Part shown: positions 14,601-29,600 of the stretch, piece by piece
Layout: the number at the start of each line of letters is the position of its first letter
How positions within the stretch are numbered: the stretch's first letter is position 1
Origin: Latrodectus hesperus
Taxonomy: Eukaryota; Arthropoda; Arachnida; Araneae; Theridiidae
DNA: 64,000 nucleotides
Direction of reading: 5' to 3'
Assembly (NCBI GenBank): GCA_037975125.1
Contig: CM075858.1
Location: 71,142,542 to 71,206,541 of the forward strand
Translations under genes and position numbers: made by a program
Notes under the pieces: model-generated
The model's database searches: none
Seen by the model: only the letters and a program-made list of their open reading frames with translations
What the model was told of the DNA's origin: nothing

Positions 14601-17600
14601 TCTAAAAATTACATTTATTATCACATAAAATGTAAATCTATGGTATTTTCGTACTTTTATCTAAATACATAGGGTTGTGCCAATCACTTTACATCACCAT
14701 CATCACAATGATTAGATATCTCCGTTTACTATAAATTTTAACACTGATTTGATCTAAATATCTGTTATATCCATTTATTTTTAACTGATGTGATCTAAAT
14801 ATTTATCATATCTTACTTTACAGTAGTTATTAAATCTACAAATTAAAAAATAATAATATTTATAAATATTTCTTCTAAGTTTTATTGAATTAAGTTTTAA
14901 TTTCATTTAAAAATATTGCACTAAATATCTAATACTAGAGATTTAACTCTCTCATTTGAATAAATGTTTAAATTGATTTGGAACCTTTAGTACTTGTTGC
15001 TCCGAATCAAATTATAATTCAAATGCAAATAGAGGCCATATAGTTACAGAGTAGCTAGTTAAGGAATTATTGAATAGAGTGGATTCGTTATTTTGGTGAG
15101 TTCAAACTGGGTATCTATTTGGCACATAATTGCTGATTTTCCATTATTGACAGTCATAAAAATTTTTGTACGCAATATTTAATCATTTGATGCACAAATT
15201 TACCATGTGCCTTTGATGCTCTAAACTGAAGTAACTTTTACTTATTCAAAGAATCTATAAGTTCATTATATTTAATCAAGCGTAAGAGATTAAAAACATG
15301 AATAAACTATGAGTAATTAAAATCTTTTTTACTCATAGTTTATTCATGTAAAGTCTTTCCCACACTAATTATTTAAATTTTAAAGTATAATTCACAAAAT
15401 TAAAAACTACTCTCTCGTGAAATCAAAAGCTTTATACTCTTTCTCTAATATAATCTTCTTTTCCTTATTTTTATTAGATTTGTTTAGATAAAATAATATA
15501 TTGCTATCTGTCCGACAGATGGCGGAGAAGTTAGCGTCCCTAACTTCAAAGCAGTAGGCTCCGGGCTCGAATCCAGGTTCGGGGATGGATGTTTCTTTCT
15601 CTCTTTGTGTTTGTCATTCTTTATCCATTCACTTTCGGGGTGAAGATAGCAACACCCACTGAGTGCCCCACTATATGAGATGCCATCATTTCGCCCATTA
15701 TAGAGCTGAATTGGGCAAAAGCCAAAGGGCATCTGAGCATTAGAAAAAAAATATATTGCCAGATGTATAATTATAGAACTTTATATTTTTAATTTATTTA
15801 TTTTATTGTTAATTTGGCTCTAAGATCCTTATTATAACATAAATATATGTAAATTACATCAATTAATATTTTTTGAGGAAATATTTTTATCATTATTATA
15901 ACAGAAATGTATATAAATTACATCAATTACATTTAACTTACAATATTTTCTTTATTTAACTCCATTGTTATTGAAATTTTATTTTAAATTCAAAAGATGC
16001 TAGGTAATTGAATCCAGATATAATAATATGTAAGTTATAAAATACTGAAAGACACTGCTAAAATGTCAATACTGATTTCATTTTAAAGTAAAATAAGTTA
16101 AAAGGAAACCACTGAAGATTATATACTCGAATAAAGGTAAGTTTAACATGATATGTTCCGATTTTACACATTCACAAATTAATAAAATTAAATCTTTTAT
16201 CAACAAATTAAGATATTATATGTTATCTTTTTAAATGCATTTCTAGTAAAAGCTGAGTTTTATTTTGCATTTTCTTCATATGAATTTAAGTCTTCCCCCG
16301 TAGGAGGAAGCAAAGCAAAGCATTTGTCTTGCAATGTGAAGGCTTCCCTTTTGATGACCTCGAAAGGATGGCAACCGATTCGAACAACTTCAAATATTTT
16401 TGAAGTTTATTACAATGGAAATAAGACCTATTTGCAATGGCTCGGAGAGGATGAAGATCGTCGACGTTTGCAGCACCATTTGGTACTTATTCGTCTCAAA
16501 TGTGAAGGAGAATCTACAAATGGTACCTTGGAGCCTTGTGCAGCTTTAAGAATAGGATGGGCCCCAGGTAAACGCCTTTCTTTATTCCTTAAAGAGATTT
16601 GTAAGAAACCTATTAAGCATTAATCAATTATGTGAACAGAATGGGACATTTTATCAGTCTTTAAGTTTGATAAAAATGATGATGCAATTTATTATAAATA
16701 GTTTATTCAGTCTTAGTAGACAAGTAAAATTTTGCAATAGAATTATTTTTAAAGGTACTTAATATTTTTTTAAATTTTAATTTTCTACCACTAAAAACGC
16801 ATTAGTTATCTATTTCATACATTTACACGAAAACAACGATGGATATAAATTGACAGGATTTTTCGAACTAAAATTTTCCCGAAGCACTAAAAAGAGTTAA
16901 CTTTTATTTTACATTGTAATTTTTTTATTGTTAAGTCCTATGACAGCTTTAAAAATAACATCAATATCAATGATTAATTGATGCATTTTCGGATATTTAA
17001 AATGAAATTTATTTTTAACAATAGAAATAAGTAATCATGTTGAAAATTTATTATCCTGAAATATACTACATTCTAGAAATTTTTCTGGAAATATTTAATC
17101 CTATTAGCAAATAAATCCTATTAGCACTAAAATACTAGGTAATAATAAATTATGTGAAATGTTCAGAGCTCTTTAGTGAAATATGTATTTGACAAAACGT
17201 AGCATTATTTAGTCAAATAACACAGAAGAACATAGGATTTCTCGATAGTTAAAAACAGTTAGCAACAAATGTCATTTCCAGATGATATTTTGCCGCTACA
17301 AATTAAATATGTAATACAGTAATTAATTGATGCGTGAATGCTAAACGAGAGATATGTTGTGAATAATACGAGACATAATATTTTGTGAATATTATAAGTA
17401 ATGAAAGGTACTTAGTTTGACAAAAATCTCCTTTAGATGCGACATTTGAAATTTAGTTTTATTCCTTAATTTGTTTTAAAAGTTTAAATGCTATGTACCA
17501 TTGAGTGACCCCTCCAAATATTATTTTTTTTAAGTTTCGGCCAATACAATATTCAATAGAGAAATCTGAATACGTCTCATTAATTTATGACCACCTGTAT

Positions 17601-20600
17601 TACATCTTAAACCTATCTAGCCAAGAACTTAATACGATTTATCTTGAATTTTATCTCTACCCAGAAAACTATGGAAAATTCCGTCGTTCTGAATCATATA
17701 CAAATAAATTTATATTTGAATAAAATCAAGCACGATGAAATTTTTTCAAGTTTTGTAACTTGCAAATCATAAGATCTAATTACAAACAGAAAAATCTTGT
17801 AAAAACATTGTCAACGGATATAACAAAGAGCTTTAATTCAAGTATTGTAGCATTGTTTTGAAGATTTCAGTGTCCATGAAACAAGACTGTAAATTAAAAT
17901 TATACTAATTCTGATTATTTTAAAGTAAATCAAAAGCACTGAAAATTATATATTATTGAAGGATCTATGTGTGGACAAGAGATTTAATCTAGGAGACAAC
18001 TCAGTTATATTCATACTTCAATCAAACTAATAATATAGTATGTTACAAAAGGCAGGAGTGGCCTAGTTGGCTAGGTCTTTCATTCTTGTTATCGGAAGCT
18101 TGTGAGTTCGAATCCCTACTCAGTCGTCGATTCATCCTGTTCGCTAATAACGGCTGATGCACATTAAACATATCTTGGTCGTTACGTTCTCAATGTAAAA
18201 TGATACTCCTAGGGAAAACAGGCCATATTTGAGGGTCTTCTGCTCGATACCCTCCTTCTAAATTACGAAGGTCCGCTTTTTGACAACGATGGCACATCCA
18301 CAGTGTGATCCATTATATAAGATGTCATCATCTTCCACTCCTTTTAATGCTGAAAGGTCCTAGTAGAGGGGCATTATATAGCAACAGTATATGCAACAAA
18401 CTTATAATCCCAGTATGAATATTTTAGAATACATTTTATAGATTATATCAGTAATCCTAGTCATTTTTCCACATATAACAATGCAAGCGAAATGCCGTGA
18501 GAATTAATTACTTAATTCACCAAATTAAAAATTTTCTATAACAAAATTGTCTTTAAACAACCTTATATTAAACTTTTCATTTCTACCATTCTAGAAAAGC
18601 AAGCAAACAGCTAGCAAAAAGAAAAGCATAGATCAGCTAGAATTAAATAGAATCAAATTTATCGCCATTTTAGCAAAATTAATTTTTTTTATCTGGTAAA
18701 ATTTGGTTCTATCCTGTCCAAATATGGTTTCATATTTTTTATTCACAGGCCTTGAACCGGAGCTGGGAGATCAGACATCAAATAAAAACAATTTTATAAT
18801 CATTGGATTATGCTTGAGCATTTTAGGATTGATTTACGTGGGAGCAGTTCTTATTTATTTAAAAGTCAGGAAAAATCGGCGACAAGCTTCAAGGCAAGGG
18901 CATGCAATATCACGAAGTTCAATTGAAGTTGCTGATGAAGATTGCGCACAGGTAAAATTAGAGATATTTTATAATTGTATTGGAAACGCAGAACATATTT
19001 GGAAACATAAAATTATCCGACAATTCGGTTAAATTGATGACATATTACTTTATAAACAACAAATGGTTTTAAATAAGATCAATTTTACAGAAATTAAAAT
19101 TACTTTTGTGTTTAGTTTTGAATTTTTCGGAATAAATATTACACATATTCTATGGAATTTCTGAGGCCTAGTTCTCTAGGAAAATATAAAAAAATTAGAC
19201 AGATAATTTATGTAATTAGTTTATCATATGTGTGTGTCAATTAATTCTTAAATAAACAAAAAATAATACGTTTTTATAAGTTATAATTGTGAGTAAATAA
19301 TATATTATGAATTAAAATGTAGCAGTAAAAAATACAACCAACAGTTCGTAACTCCTTTTTTAATAAAAATAGTTTAGAAAATAAAAATTAAACAAAATCT
19401 ATTTCTTATACGTTTCAATCAAAAGTAAATGGCTTTTGAAAAAATATGGATATAATGATTGTATTAAATTCAATAATAATGAATAATTTTTTTTCTTCAA
19501 AAGGAATAATGCTTATGATATATCTAACCCAGCAAAACATATTGTTTGTCCAATCAACGTATTAGAATTATTAACAGTGTAATTAATGAATTCATATGTG
19601 TCTTCCTACAGACCTCCATATAGTAATGTTTATACAATAAGAATATTTATGCAAAATATTCGTTACTTTTTATACAAAACCAATTTAATTAAAAGAAAAT
19701 TTTATATTAATCATGAAAAAATTTTACATACAATCGATAAAAAATTAGCATAAATTTATAATAAATATCAGAAGGCATTGCTGCCGTGTGATCCAGTATG
19801 CCAAATTCTGAGTTGGTAATTTTTTTTTCAGATTACCTTGTTTATTTGGCAACCGGATTTTTATTACGTCATATAAACGGAGACTTATAAGAATTATGTA
19901 GAAAATTATATTTATTCGTAATAATATTTACGTCATCGCGAGACATCACAATACGTCATCTTGGCAACATTTCTTCGTCGCCAAAAAAATTCAGAATTTG
20001 GCATGCTGGATTATGCAGCAACTATGCCATCAGAAATGTCCGCATGATCTGAGGGCCAAAGCTGATCTCTTTTAAACGAATTTTGAGTTATACTTTTCAG
20101 TTGGCTTCGATCATTTTAGTGATTAAACATTTCAAACAATCGATTACTTAGAAATTCTTTTCATAAAATTTATTTTAAAAAACATTTCAATTGTGCTTTA
20201 AAATTAGAATTTTTGAAAATCATCTGTAATACTATGTAAGAAATGTCAGATATTTTTGAAAATATTACGGTTATTTTTAAGAGAATGAATAGAGACATGT
20301 CGCCACTTATAACACGCGTGTTTTAAATGCCGTTTCAACTATGACTTTCAACCAGAAATTATTTTATTCAAAATATTGATGCTGTGTTGCCAATAAATCA
20401 AATCTCAATAGCATTAGTTTGTTTGTTTGTTTGTCGCTCAACGGTCATTTTTTGCACACGAGGGCTAATTAGACCGGGACTTACGGTTTAAAGTGGATTC
20501 CGAACCACTACAAACATCCATGCCCAAGGTGGGATTCGAACCCACGAACTGTTGAACCGAAGGCAAGAGCGCTAACCATTCGGCTGCCAGCTCGGCTCTC

Positions 20601-23600
20601 AATAGCATTAGAAAGGGAGCTTCTGTTTCAGTCTACAAAATAAACTTTAAGTAACTATTTACACGCCCATCAGTCCTGTAATAGAGAAGAGCGGTTTTTT
20701 TTATTCTTCTGCCTTAGCACAAGGAAAAGCAGATGATAAAAATAAATTATTCAATAAAATTATATGAAAACGAGAAATAATTCTCAAAAGTTGGGATTTT
20801 ATTTTAAGACATCTAAAAATGCTAAAACTCATTTGTGCATTTATATGGATAATTTATTACTTTTCTGGTATTAAATGATTTAAAAATATATGTAAACCTG
20901 TTAGTTGAAGAATTTACATTTATATTTGAAACTAAACATGTTTTTATAATAATTTTCTATGGATCTCATATTTTTTTTAATATCAATCTTATTTTACGTT
21001 TTTAAAAGGATTATTTTTTTAAAAAAACTGGCTCTTGCATTTTAAAAGGAAACTAAACAGAGAAAATTACTTTTAAAAATACAGGTAAGAATAATTTAAA
21101 AAAAATTAAATATTCAAATTACAAATATTTCTTAAGGTAAGGATGCAGGTGCAAACAAATACTAACTGCTGAAAAAGAAAATGTATATTGCTCTGTTATT
21201 TGGTTTCAAAATATATATAACCAAAGTGTTTATTTATATTATAAAAATCTCTTTAAAAAAAGTTTAGTAAAAATAATTAATCAGAAGATTGTTAATTATT
21301 TTATTAATAGATTAAAAATTGTTTTATTAAACAAATTATTAATTAGTTTTAATAGATTAAAAATTAATTAATTAATCAATTCAAATATTAAAATATTTTA
21401 TAAGCTATATTTGTTATTTTCAAGTTTGAAAAAACAGTAGAATTTTACTGTCAAAAACTTGTATATTGAATAATTAGGAAATGCTGAATAGTTAAGAACT
21501 GTAGAAACTTATTAAATTTTACTGTATCTTGAAAGTTTCTAATTTTTTTCTTTTCAGCTACGTAACACATACATTAATAATTTAGTCCAGGAAGCTGAAT
21601 TAACTACAAAAAGCAGCTTAAAGGTAAAACATTATTACAATTTTTTTAATTATTGAGAAACTTTGTTTTTTCTGAACTTCTAGAATAAAAATTTTTTATA
21701 TCTTCTTAAGAGATAAAAAAATACTTATTTTCTCTTTAATTAAAGTGTTTTAGAAAATGATCTAAGTATTCAATTAAAAAGTACATATATGAAATTTATT
21801 GAATGGAATTTACTCTGTGGGAAATCATTAATGAAAATATGAACTTGTTAAAAGATGTATTCATTTTTCAATCAAAATAAATTGTTCATAATCAATTTAT
21901 TTTTGCTCTAAGCTTTAAAGTACAAAAACAAGTTTTTTTTTTCACTGATGGTTACTTAAATAGTGTAAATACAATCCCTCAATTCAAATTCAAAAGTAAG
22001 TTGGCTTAATTAAGTTCCTTAATCAACATGTCTTCAAGAGAAATAATCGTATCCTTAGCAAATATCCAGAAATCTTTTTTTAAAAAAACTTGAACTTTTG
22101 ACGATAATTACTGTATAATTTAAAAATACACTAACCATTGGTTCGATATGATTTGTTTGTTACTAACGTCTTTTTAGTGGGAATTTACTTGGTTTTAAAC
22201 TAATTTCAATTCATTTAAAATTATTTTTAATCTATAATTGCATGTTTATTTTTGTCATAGTACTTCATATTTATTTATAAAATATATCCTATAAGTTGGA
22301 ATGAAATACATATTGTTTTAATAGTAATTAGGAAATATTCTGAATAACTCAGTTTTCTCATTCAAAAACTTATTCATTAATTGTAAAGAAAACGAAAGGA
22401 AATCTTAGAGTTTAAAAAAAAATTCTTTTCAATTTAAATAGATTTAATTTGTTTACAAAATTTTTTATCTGTATTAAATATTATTGAATTTGAGTTTTAT
22501 AATTATAATAAAAAATCGATATACACACACGATAATCCATCAGAATAATCCAAACTCATTACATGCCTGATCTATTAATTAAGTTTTTGGAAACTTGTTT
22601 CTCGCTAAATTGAAGGAAAATTACCTAATTTAAAGAAAAGTTTGCTTTATATAACTGAAATGCTTTATACTTAATACTTTAAAAGCCATACAATGGTCAG
22701 TAAAACAAATGATATCTGGTTATGATTATCATTGCAAACAGACTCTGATTTTTATCAGGAAAATGATATAAATGTATTAATTTGAATTTTATAAAGAAGT
22801 CTGACTTCAGTGGAATACAACAGCCGAATATAATTTCTTTTACTGAGTTATTGAATGTTTTAAGGATGTCATCAGATGAAATAGATTATTGTTAAGTGGG
22901 GAAATGACTTAATGTTTAGACGAGTCTCAATTCCAACTGATACGAAATGATAGTAGAGCTTGAAGCCAGTAGATCCGTCATTGTCAAGTAGACAACATGA
23001 AGTGCTCTTTAATACTGTGATGAATCTGTCCAGGGCATGGTTTGGGACAATTAGTTCATTTACAGTGAATATTAAATATATATCAGTATATGCAGCCACA
23101 TTTTGGACACTTCTACAATTCATGAAGTTTATATACATGAACAAAAATGATACATCAGAACAACAGATCATTTTAGGAGTCATTCTGTGATTATATTAAC
23201 TATTCTAAGAAATAAGTTTATCAACTCAATTGTCGATTATGAGTATAATTAAATAGGTTTAAGAATTTTTAAGCAATCTATAAAAGGGATCTAACAGCTC
23301 AAATAATCAACAAATTGTCTATCCGGCAGTTAAATTGTAAAAATATATCAACTAAAATGACTTCAAAAACTGCCATATTGACTCGAATTGAGTTTTTCTC
23401 CAAGCTAAATTCTCCCATGATGCTCGTTAAGTAAACCATGGCTTTTGATCCGCCATATTAACTGTTACACTACTGTTTTTAAAAAATCACTTTCAAGTAA
23501 GAATCCTCATAAATTGATGAAATATTTTCATTTACAAGTTACGTTCAAGAAAACTATTAAGTTTCCAAAATAAAAATATCCATGCTTCTTTCATGGTTAG

Positions 23601-26600
23601 GTCCTGGTCTAATTAGCCCTCATGTGCAAAAATTACCGCTGAGCAACATACACACCAAACCATGATGTTATAATTTTTACGAATTGTAATGTACAATGTA
23701 TAACGCACTAACACATATTTTTATGTTCTCCTGATTTATACTAGTAATTTTTTACCCATAACTTATTGGCATTATTCATAATAGAAGAACTTAATTTCTT
23801 TTAATTTTCCTGTTATACTGAACATTATATATTTTTTAATTATAGGGCTCTCATAATCATTCATCAACAAAGGATCATGATACAGTTTTGGAAGTTAACC
23901 ATCATAACCACGCAGATTCATCAACACCTGGCGATGCTAATTATTCAAAAAGTAATGGAAAAACTGTAAATTCCAGGGGAGCGGAAGCACCAGAACATTG
24001 TCCTCCTACACAATCCCCACCTCAGGAATTTTTCGTTCGCATTCGAGGAATGATAGCTGCAGCTAAAAATCGCTTGAATAGTTTCCGATACAAACCAACA
24101 CTGCTTGTAATACCTGAAGACGATTATTTTTACCAAGATTTTAAGGAAAAAGATATTGAAGTTTCGGGAAACCGGAAATCTTTCAGAAAGTTATCTCGTA
24201 AGGGAAACACTCCTGCCATGACTAAGAAAATGGAGTCCATTCATGGCTCAAACCTAGGAGCAGCGATGTTAGAATCTAAGCTTGCACCACCATTGCCACC
24301 GCCAAGAAACGGAAAGAGCAAGAAACGCGCTCCTTCACCCCCTGGAGACCGAGTTTCTTACTCCGATTTTACGCGTGAGTCTCCTTCACCAGTCAGTTTG
24401 AATGACTTGCAGGAGAGTATCGGAAGAAAGAAGCGCAAATCTTCATCAATAAACTCTGAAAATTATTCAAAATTCGATTTATTTCGCTTAGATCTATACG
24501 AGAAAATTAGCAGATTAAGAGAAGGCACTAGTTCAGAAAATGAAATAACTGTTTTGGAAATGTCTGATCGAAAAAGAACAGGTAAGTATTTTTAACGCAT
24601 AAATTTTTATTAAAAAGCAATTATTTGTTGTTTTTTTATTTCCTTTTCACATGTCTCACTTTTAACTCATATTTGGTATATTGACATATTTTATTTTTCA
24701 TAAAAAGAGTTTCTATGTAAACACTAAAATCGATCTTTCGTTAAGAAAAAAAATTATAGTAAACATCAATATACTTTATAAGTTGTTAAAGAAAAAAAAG
24801 GACTGATTTTAAAAAGCAAGAAACATGCCTTAAGCCAGATGCGAGAAACTACAATCTCATTAAAATCTGAAAAGATTTCGCCTTAAATTTTCACAGTTTT
24901 GAAAAAAATTAAAATACATTTTTATAGTTTAAAATATTGATAAATGCCCACTATAACTTATTATATTCTAGATTTCTCTGGAGTAAGTCCTGCAATATAT
25001 TTCGCAAGTCATTAAGTTTACTATACCATAAAAATACACGCAATATACTATTTATTTAAAAGTTACTAGATGCTGAATTATTAATATATTTAGTATTCCA
25101 GATCATATGCAAAATAAAAATTGTTTGAGTAATACTTTCTACAATACTTACATAAAGAAGGGACATACAACTGAATTCTCATTTAAAATACTATACTTTA
25201 CAATGATTGTTTTCGTAAAGGTTGTATCATCTCATGTATAAGAAAAATAATATTTTAGACAATAAAAGAATCCTATTAGTATGGTGGAATTTCTCAGGTA
25301 CATGATTGCGGACTATCAAGATTGGCATCGATATTTTTAAAACATTCTTCTTGTAACCCATGACAGAAGCAAATATGTAATCGTTGGATCTTGGAGGTTA
25401 ATACAAAATGCATAGAAGAACTTAGCGACTCCAAGCTATTAATACCTGAGGCGAGGGACATGATTCTCAGACTTTTAAAAGAGCATAGTCACCTCACGTA
25501 GAACTCAGTAATTGTAGATTATGGTTAGATTCAGTCCAAACTGTTTCATGAAGTCTTTGAGGCAGGGAAATATAGAAACAACCATTATTTAAGCTTTTCT
25601 ATGTGCCATAACAAAAGCAGACATGATTTCAGTTATATGATTAACGACACTAGACATAAAAAGGTACCATACCATCTTTTTTACGCAAATACCAGTTCTG
25701 CATACAATATTATGAAAAACATATCCGTGTGTGGAGTGGAAAGAGTGCAAGAGCTACAAGTTTCCATTAATTTTCTTTTTCAGACTTGGCGTTTGGGTGA
25801 TGATATGGAATGTAATAAGGTTGACATCTTGATCATCCTTTTCGATCGTATAAGTCCCGTCACTTGTCTTAACTTCTATAATCTACATAATGATCTTTTA
25901 ACAATATAAGGCATCATAAGATACTTACATTGCATAGAGGATAATCTAATAGCTGTAGGCTGTTTTAAATTTCTTTTAAAAAGAAAACCATCATATTCAT
26001 TTCCTCGAGTGATTTTTTACAGATAGGGGAACTTATTTAAACATTGCAAGTGAAAACTTTGAAAACTCACAAGCACTCGTCCTGATAGACAATCTTGCAG
26101 AAATATGAAACATAATGTCTATTTTTCTATTGCTATATAGTGACTAGGATCAAACTTCCAATCTTTCATTTCAAACAGCGCAGTACTACTATTGAGTAAA
26201 GCCGTGGTGGCCTGATTGGTTAGTGTGTCTTTCTTGTTATTGAAAGGTGAGTATGAATCCTGGTGAGTAGTAGAATTCGAAAACTAAGACACCGTTTCGG
26301 TAAAACATTCTTCTATATTCAACGTCATTTTATTTATGTTATATACATGCAGCACTTCATTTAGCCTCTTCCAGCTTTATTTCGTGTTTCTTTCTTTGAG
26401 TGCATTTGCATTTGCCAGTTATTCATTCGCCTTTGCAAATAGGAATTGAGACGTTGTGGTATGTGTAAAAAGCCACTTATTGATGGTATAAAAACACTTT
26501 TTTGCTAGAAAAAATCCCACCATCTGATTTTCCATTTTTTTTTAAATTTATGTTTTTGTTACAGGTATTTTTATAAAACCTAATTTTATTTGGAACATCC

Positions 26601-29600
26601 TGTAGTTTTCTTTTTATATTGACTATGTTTTCAGCGTATAGATTTTGAATGTTGCATAGATTTTTTTTGTTAAGACTATCTTCTTTCAGATGATTCATCA
26701 ACAAGTTACGCTACCGAAAATAATTTTACAAAAGAAGGTATCCTGGAAAATTGCTGCACTAATTCAAAAATGCTGCACACAGATAACAAAATATCGAGAC
26801 GACAACTGCTTCACAAACTCCACGAAGCAGAAGTAACAGTCGAAGAATCAAAAAGTCACTACGCCAAATTGAATAAAGTAAAATCCAAACGGAATAAAGT
26901 GTCGAGTGAGAAGACTAATGAGGAAAGAGAAGAAACTAAAACACCCCCACATACACATCTTTCTCATACAGGTAAATATTTTATTCTATTCTAATTTTTG
27001 CTATTGGTCATATTTATAAATTTTTTCTCTAAAAAAAATAAAAATTCTAAAAAATGAAGTAAAAAATATTTTAACTGGTATCCATACGTATCATAATTTT
27101 AAATATAATAATTTATAATTATTTGAACCAGTTATATAGTTAAAAAAGTAATGTTCCTTAAACATTACAAAATTATCCATTTATCAATGAAATTACTTTT
27201 AATTTTTAAGTACAAATATTTTATAAAGTAGTATCTGTACCTGTTGAAAATTCTCCAGGATTCCAATTGTCCTCTAATCAATTCATATAAAGAATTGTAC
27301 TTTTGCAACATGTATTGCTCTCGCCGTCGATGTCTCTGTTACTGGTATTGTGAAGCGAAAAAGCGTTTTCGCAACTGATACACTACTTTGTTCTTTTTAT
27401 TTGTATTCTCTGTTTTACTGACTTTCTTTGCTGCCAGTCATTGGAAATAAAAAAAATATCTCAAAGTGAAAATAGCTAGAGTATCTAATTTCTAAGCGTA
27501 TTTATCAAATATGTGTTATATAATTCAGTATGGCACTCCCCCTGGAAATATAAAATTACTTTTCACCTAAGCAGTTGCTACTTTTGAGATGTGTCCTCCA
27601 TTTAATATTAATTAGCTTTCATTAATATCTAAAAGTATTCTACAAAAGAGCACATTTTAACTAACTAATTCAATATCACATCAAATGAAGAAGAAAAAAA
27701 CATTTCGATACAAAAATGAAAATATAGGAAATATTGGAATGGAATGCGATTTAACATGTGAAATTAGTATCCTAGCATGTATAAACAATTCCAGTATCAA
27801 AATTTGAAATCCCATTTTGCATGTAGGAAAATAACAATGAAATAATAGTAATTTTCTGGTCACTATCAACATGGATGAGAAACACATGGTACTGCTTTGA
27901 AGAATACATGTTTTTAATGCTATTTTCAGGCAAATATGGCCACATTTATTGAATACTCATGATTTGCGGATGATACCTTTTGAAGATTTTCCTCTCTGAG
28001 AAAATGAAAAAAGGTAAATTTCCAATCACTCCTGCCAGACTACTCTGCCTAGTATGCTTTGAAGAAATGAGATGTTTGCGGGATCAGCCTCAAAATTGTC
28101 TAATGCTTTCCAACATGATTACTCTAAGATCCACGTGTGTGGTAAGTAGCGCACGAAAAGTGACTTAACTGGTATACCGAAGACATCAGCATTTTGTATC
28201 CTTCAAGATGTATTGCACTTGTACTCCTAAAAATTGCAATAATTCAACCAGCACTTAACAAATAATACGCACAAATGAGACAATAATACAGATATAATGA
28301 ATACGAGAGGAATTCTTGATGTGAGTTTTAACAAAAATCACAGGAGATTCACAATGGTTGCCCAGTATCTTCTGAATTGATGAGGCTGTTTTTTTATTGC
28401 TGGGTTAGTCAATTCCCATAGTTGTCGCATCTTGACAAAGAGGAACCGGTACAGCTTCACTGAAAATCCGCTCATTCCCAACGTGTGACATTTTGCTGTG
28501 TCCATAATTGTGGATCTTATTTTCTTTGAAGAGTCCTGTACAAAAGTAAGCTGGAAACCATGCTCAATTAATTCGGAATTTAAAAATGCTACAGACGAAA
28601 GTGATACCGGGCTGTTTGGAACGTAATCATCTGACTACAGTAACATCTTGTAGACCAGGGCACTACCTCATTGCATCCTACAGAAGCAGTTCCTGATAAG
28701 CACATTTAGTGAGCAATGATTCCTCAGGACTACTCACTCACTACATATGATACCAGTTGATTTTTGTGTCAGGTTTAATGATTTTTAGAATAAAAATTCA
28801 CAAATAAAAATTTTATATCTTCCTAAAAACATAATCCTTCGTGTAAATCAGTTTGAATTCGCATTGCCAATCGTATTTTGCTCGATTATTTTTTTTAATA
28901 TGATGTTTTTAGCCTAGGTAACTGTTTCTTGTTTATTAATCAATAAAATATAAAAAGACATTGGTTTTTATGTTAATAAACAGTCTATATAAGATAGTTT
29001 CTAACATGTTTATGATTCTATATTGTTAACATTCAAGTTAATAAAAAATTTTATTTCATTGTTATTTCAGAGGACATAAGCGAATCTGCAATATTACAGA
29101 TATCAAGGCCTAGTACTTCAATGAGTAACTGTTCAGGTCATACTTCCAGTACACAACCATCTACAATGAAAGAAAAACACACTCCTTTAGAACGTGACGA
29201 AAATGAAAAAGATGATGGTACTGACTGTTCTGAAACTTCAGATGCATCACTTTCAGGAGATTCCTTAAATTCAAGTTTCAGGAAACCTACAAAATCAAGA
29301 TCTTCCATGAAGTCTAAAAATTCTAAGAAAAGTTTAGAAAATGTATCCGTCATCTCTGGATCCAGTGTAGTGACATCTTCCACGGCATTAAAAGAAATTA
29401 ATGACTATGATGGCCATGAAGATCACAGATTGGAAGATGGAGATGAAGAGATGGATGATTCAGAAACTCAAGAAGATGACAGTCGCCTAAGCACGGATCT
29501 GGATGCTGAAATTTACAGCATAGAAGACAGTGAACATCCCTCTTTAGAGGAATACTTACAACTGTCAACACAAGTCGCCAAAAAACTCTCTGAGCGTGCA

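Larger units (their letters stand above)
13690..16303 (+). other. Intron 2
   Basis: Carries an alternating purine/pyrimidine tract near 14238-14261 and a SINE at about 15505-15750, both listed separately. The remainder is AT-rich with no coding signal. It ends in a strong acceptor, TCTTCCCCCGTAG. Confidence 0.7.
18952..21557 (+). other. Intron 4
   Basis: Contains a MITE (19774-20028) and a SINE (20418-20596), each with a target-site duplication and listed separately. The rest is AT-rich, and the acceptor is TTCTTTTCAG. Confidence 0.7.

Noticed and set aside
18051..18125. tRNA gene on the plus strand
   Set aside because: Same reasoning: pol III boxes without a paired acceptor stem, joined to a SINE 3' body shared with another copy.
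20520..20596. tRNA gene on the minus strand
   Set aside because: A and B boxes are present, but acceptor-stem halves do not pair, and the segment continues into a SINE body with flanking target duplications.
22872..23190. Gene in intron 5
   Set aside because: Open on both strands at once, without domain, splice signals or repeat identity; more likely an old repeat.
25601..25909. Extra exon or gene in intron 6
   Set aside because: No domain, and phase between exons 6 and 7 is already consistent without it.
27980..28168. Additional coding exon in intron 7
   Set aside because: Exons 7 and 8 join in phase without it, and no acceptor of comparable quality precedes it.
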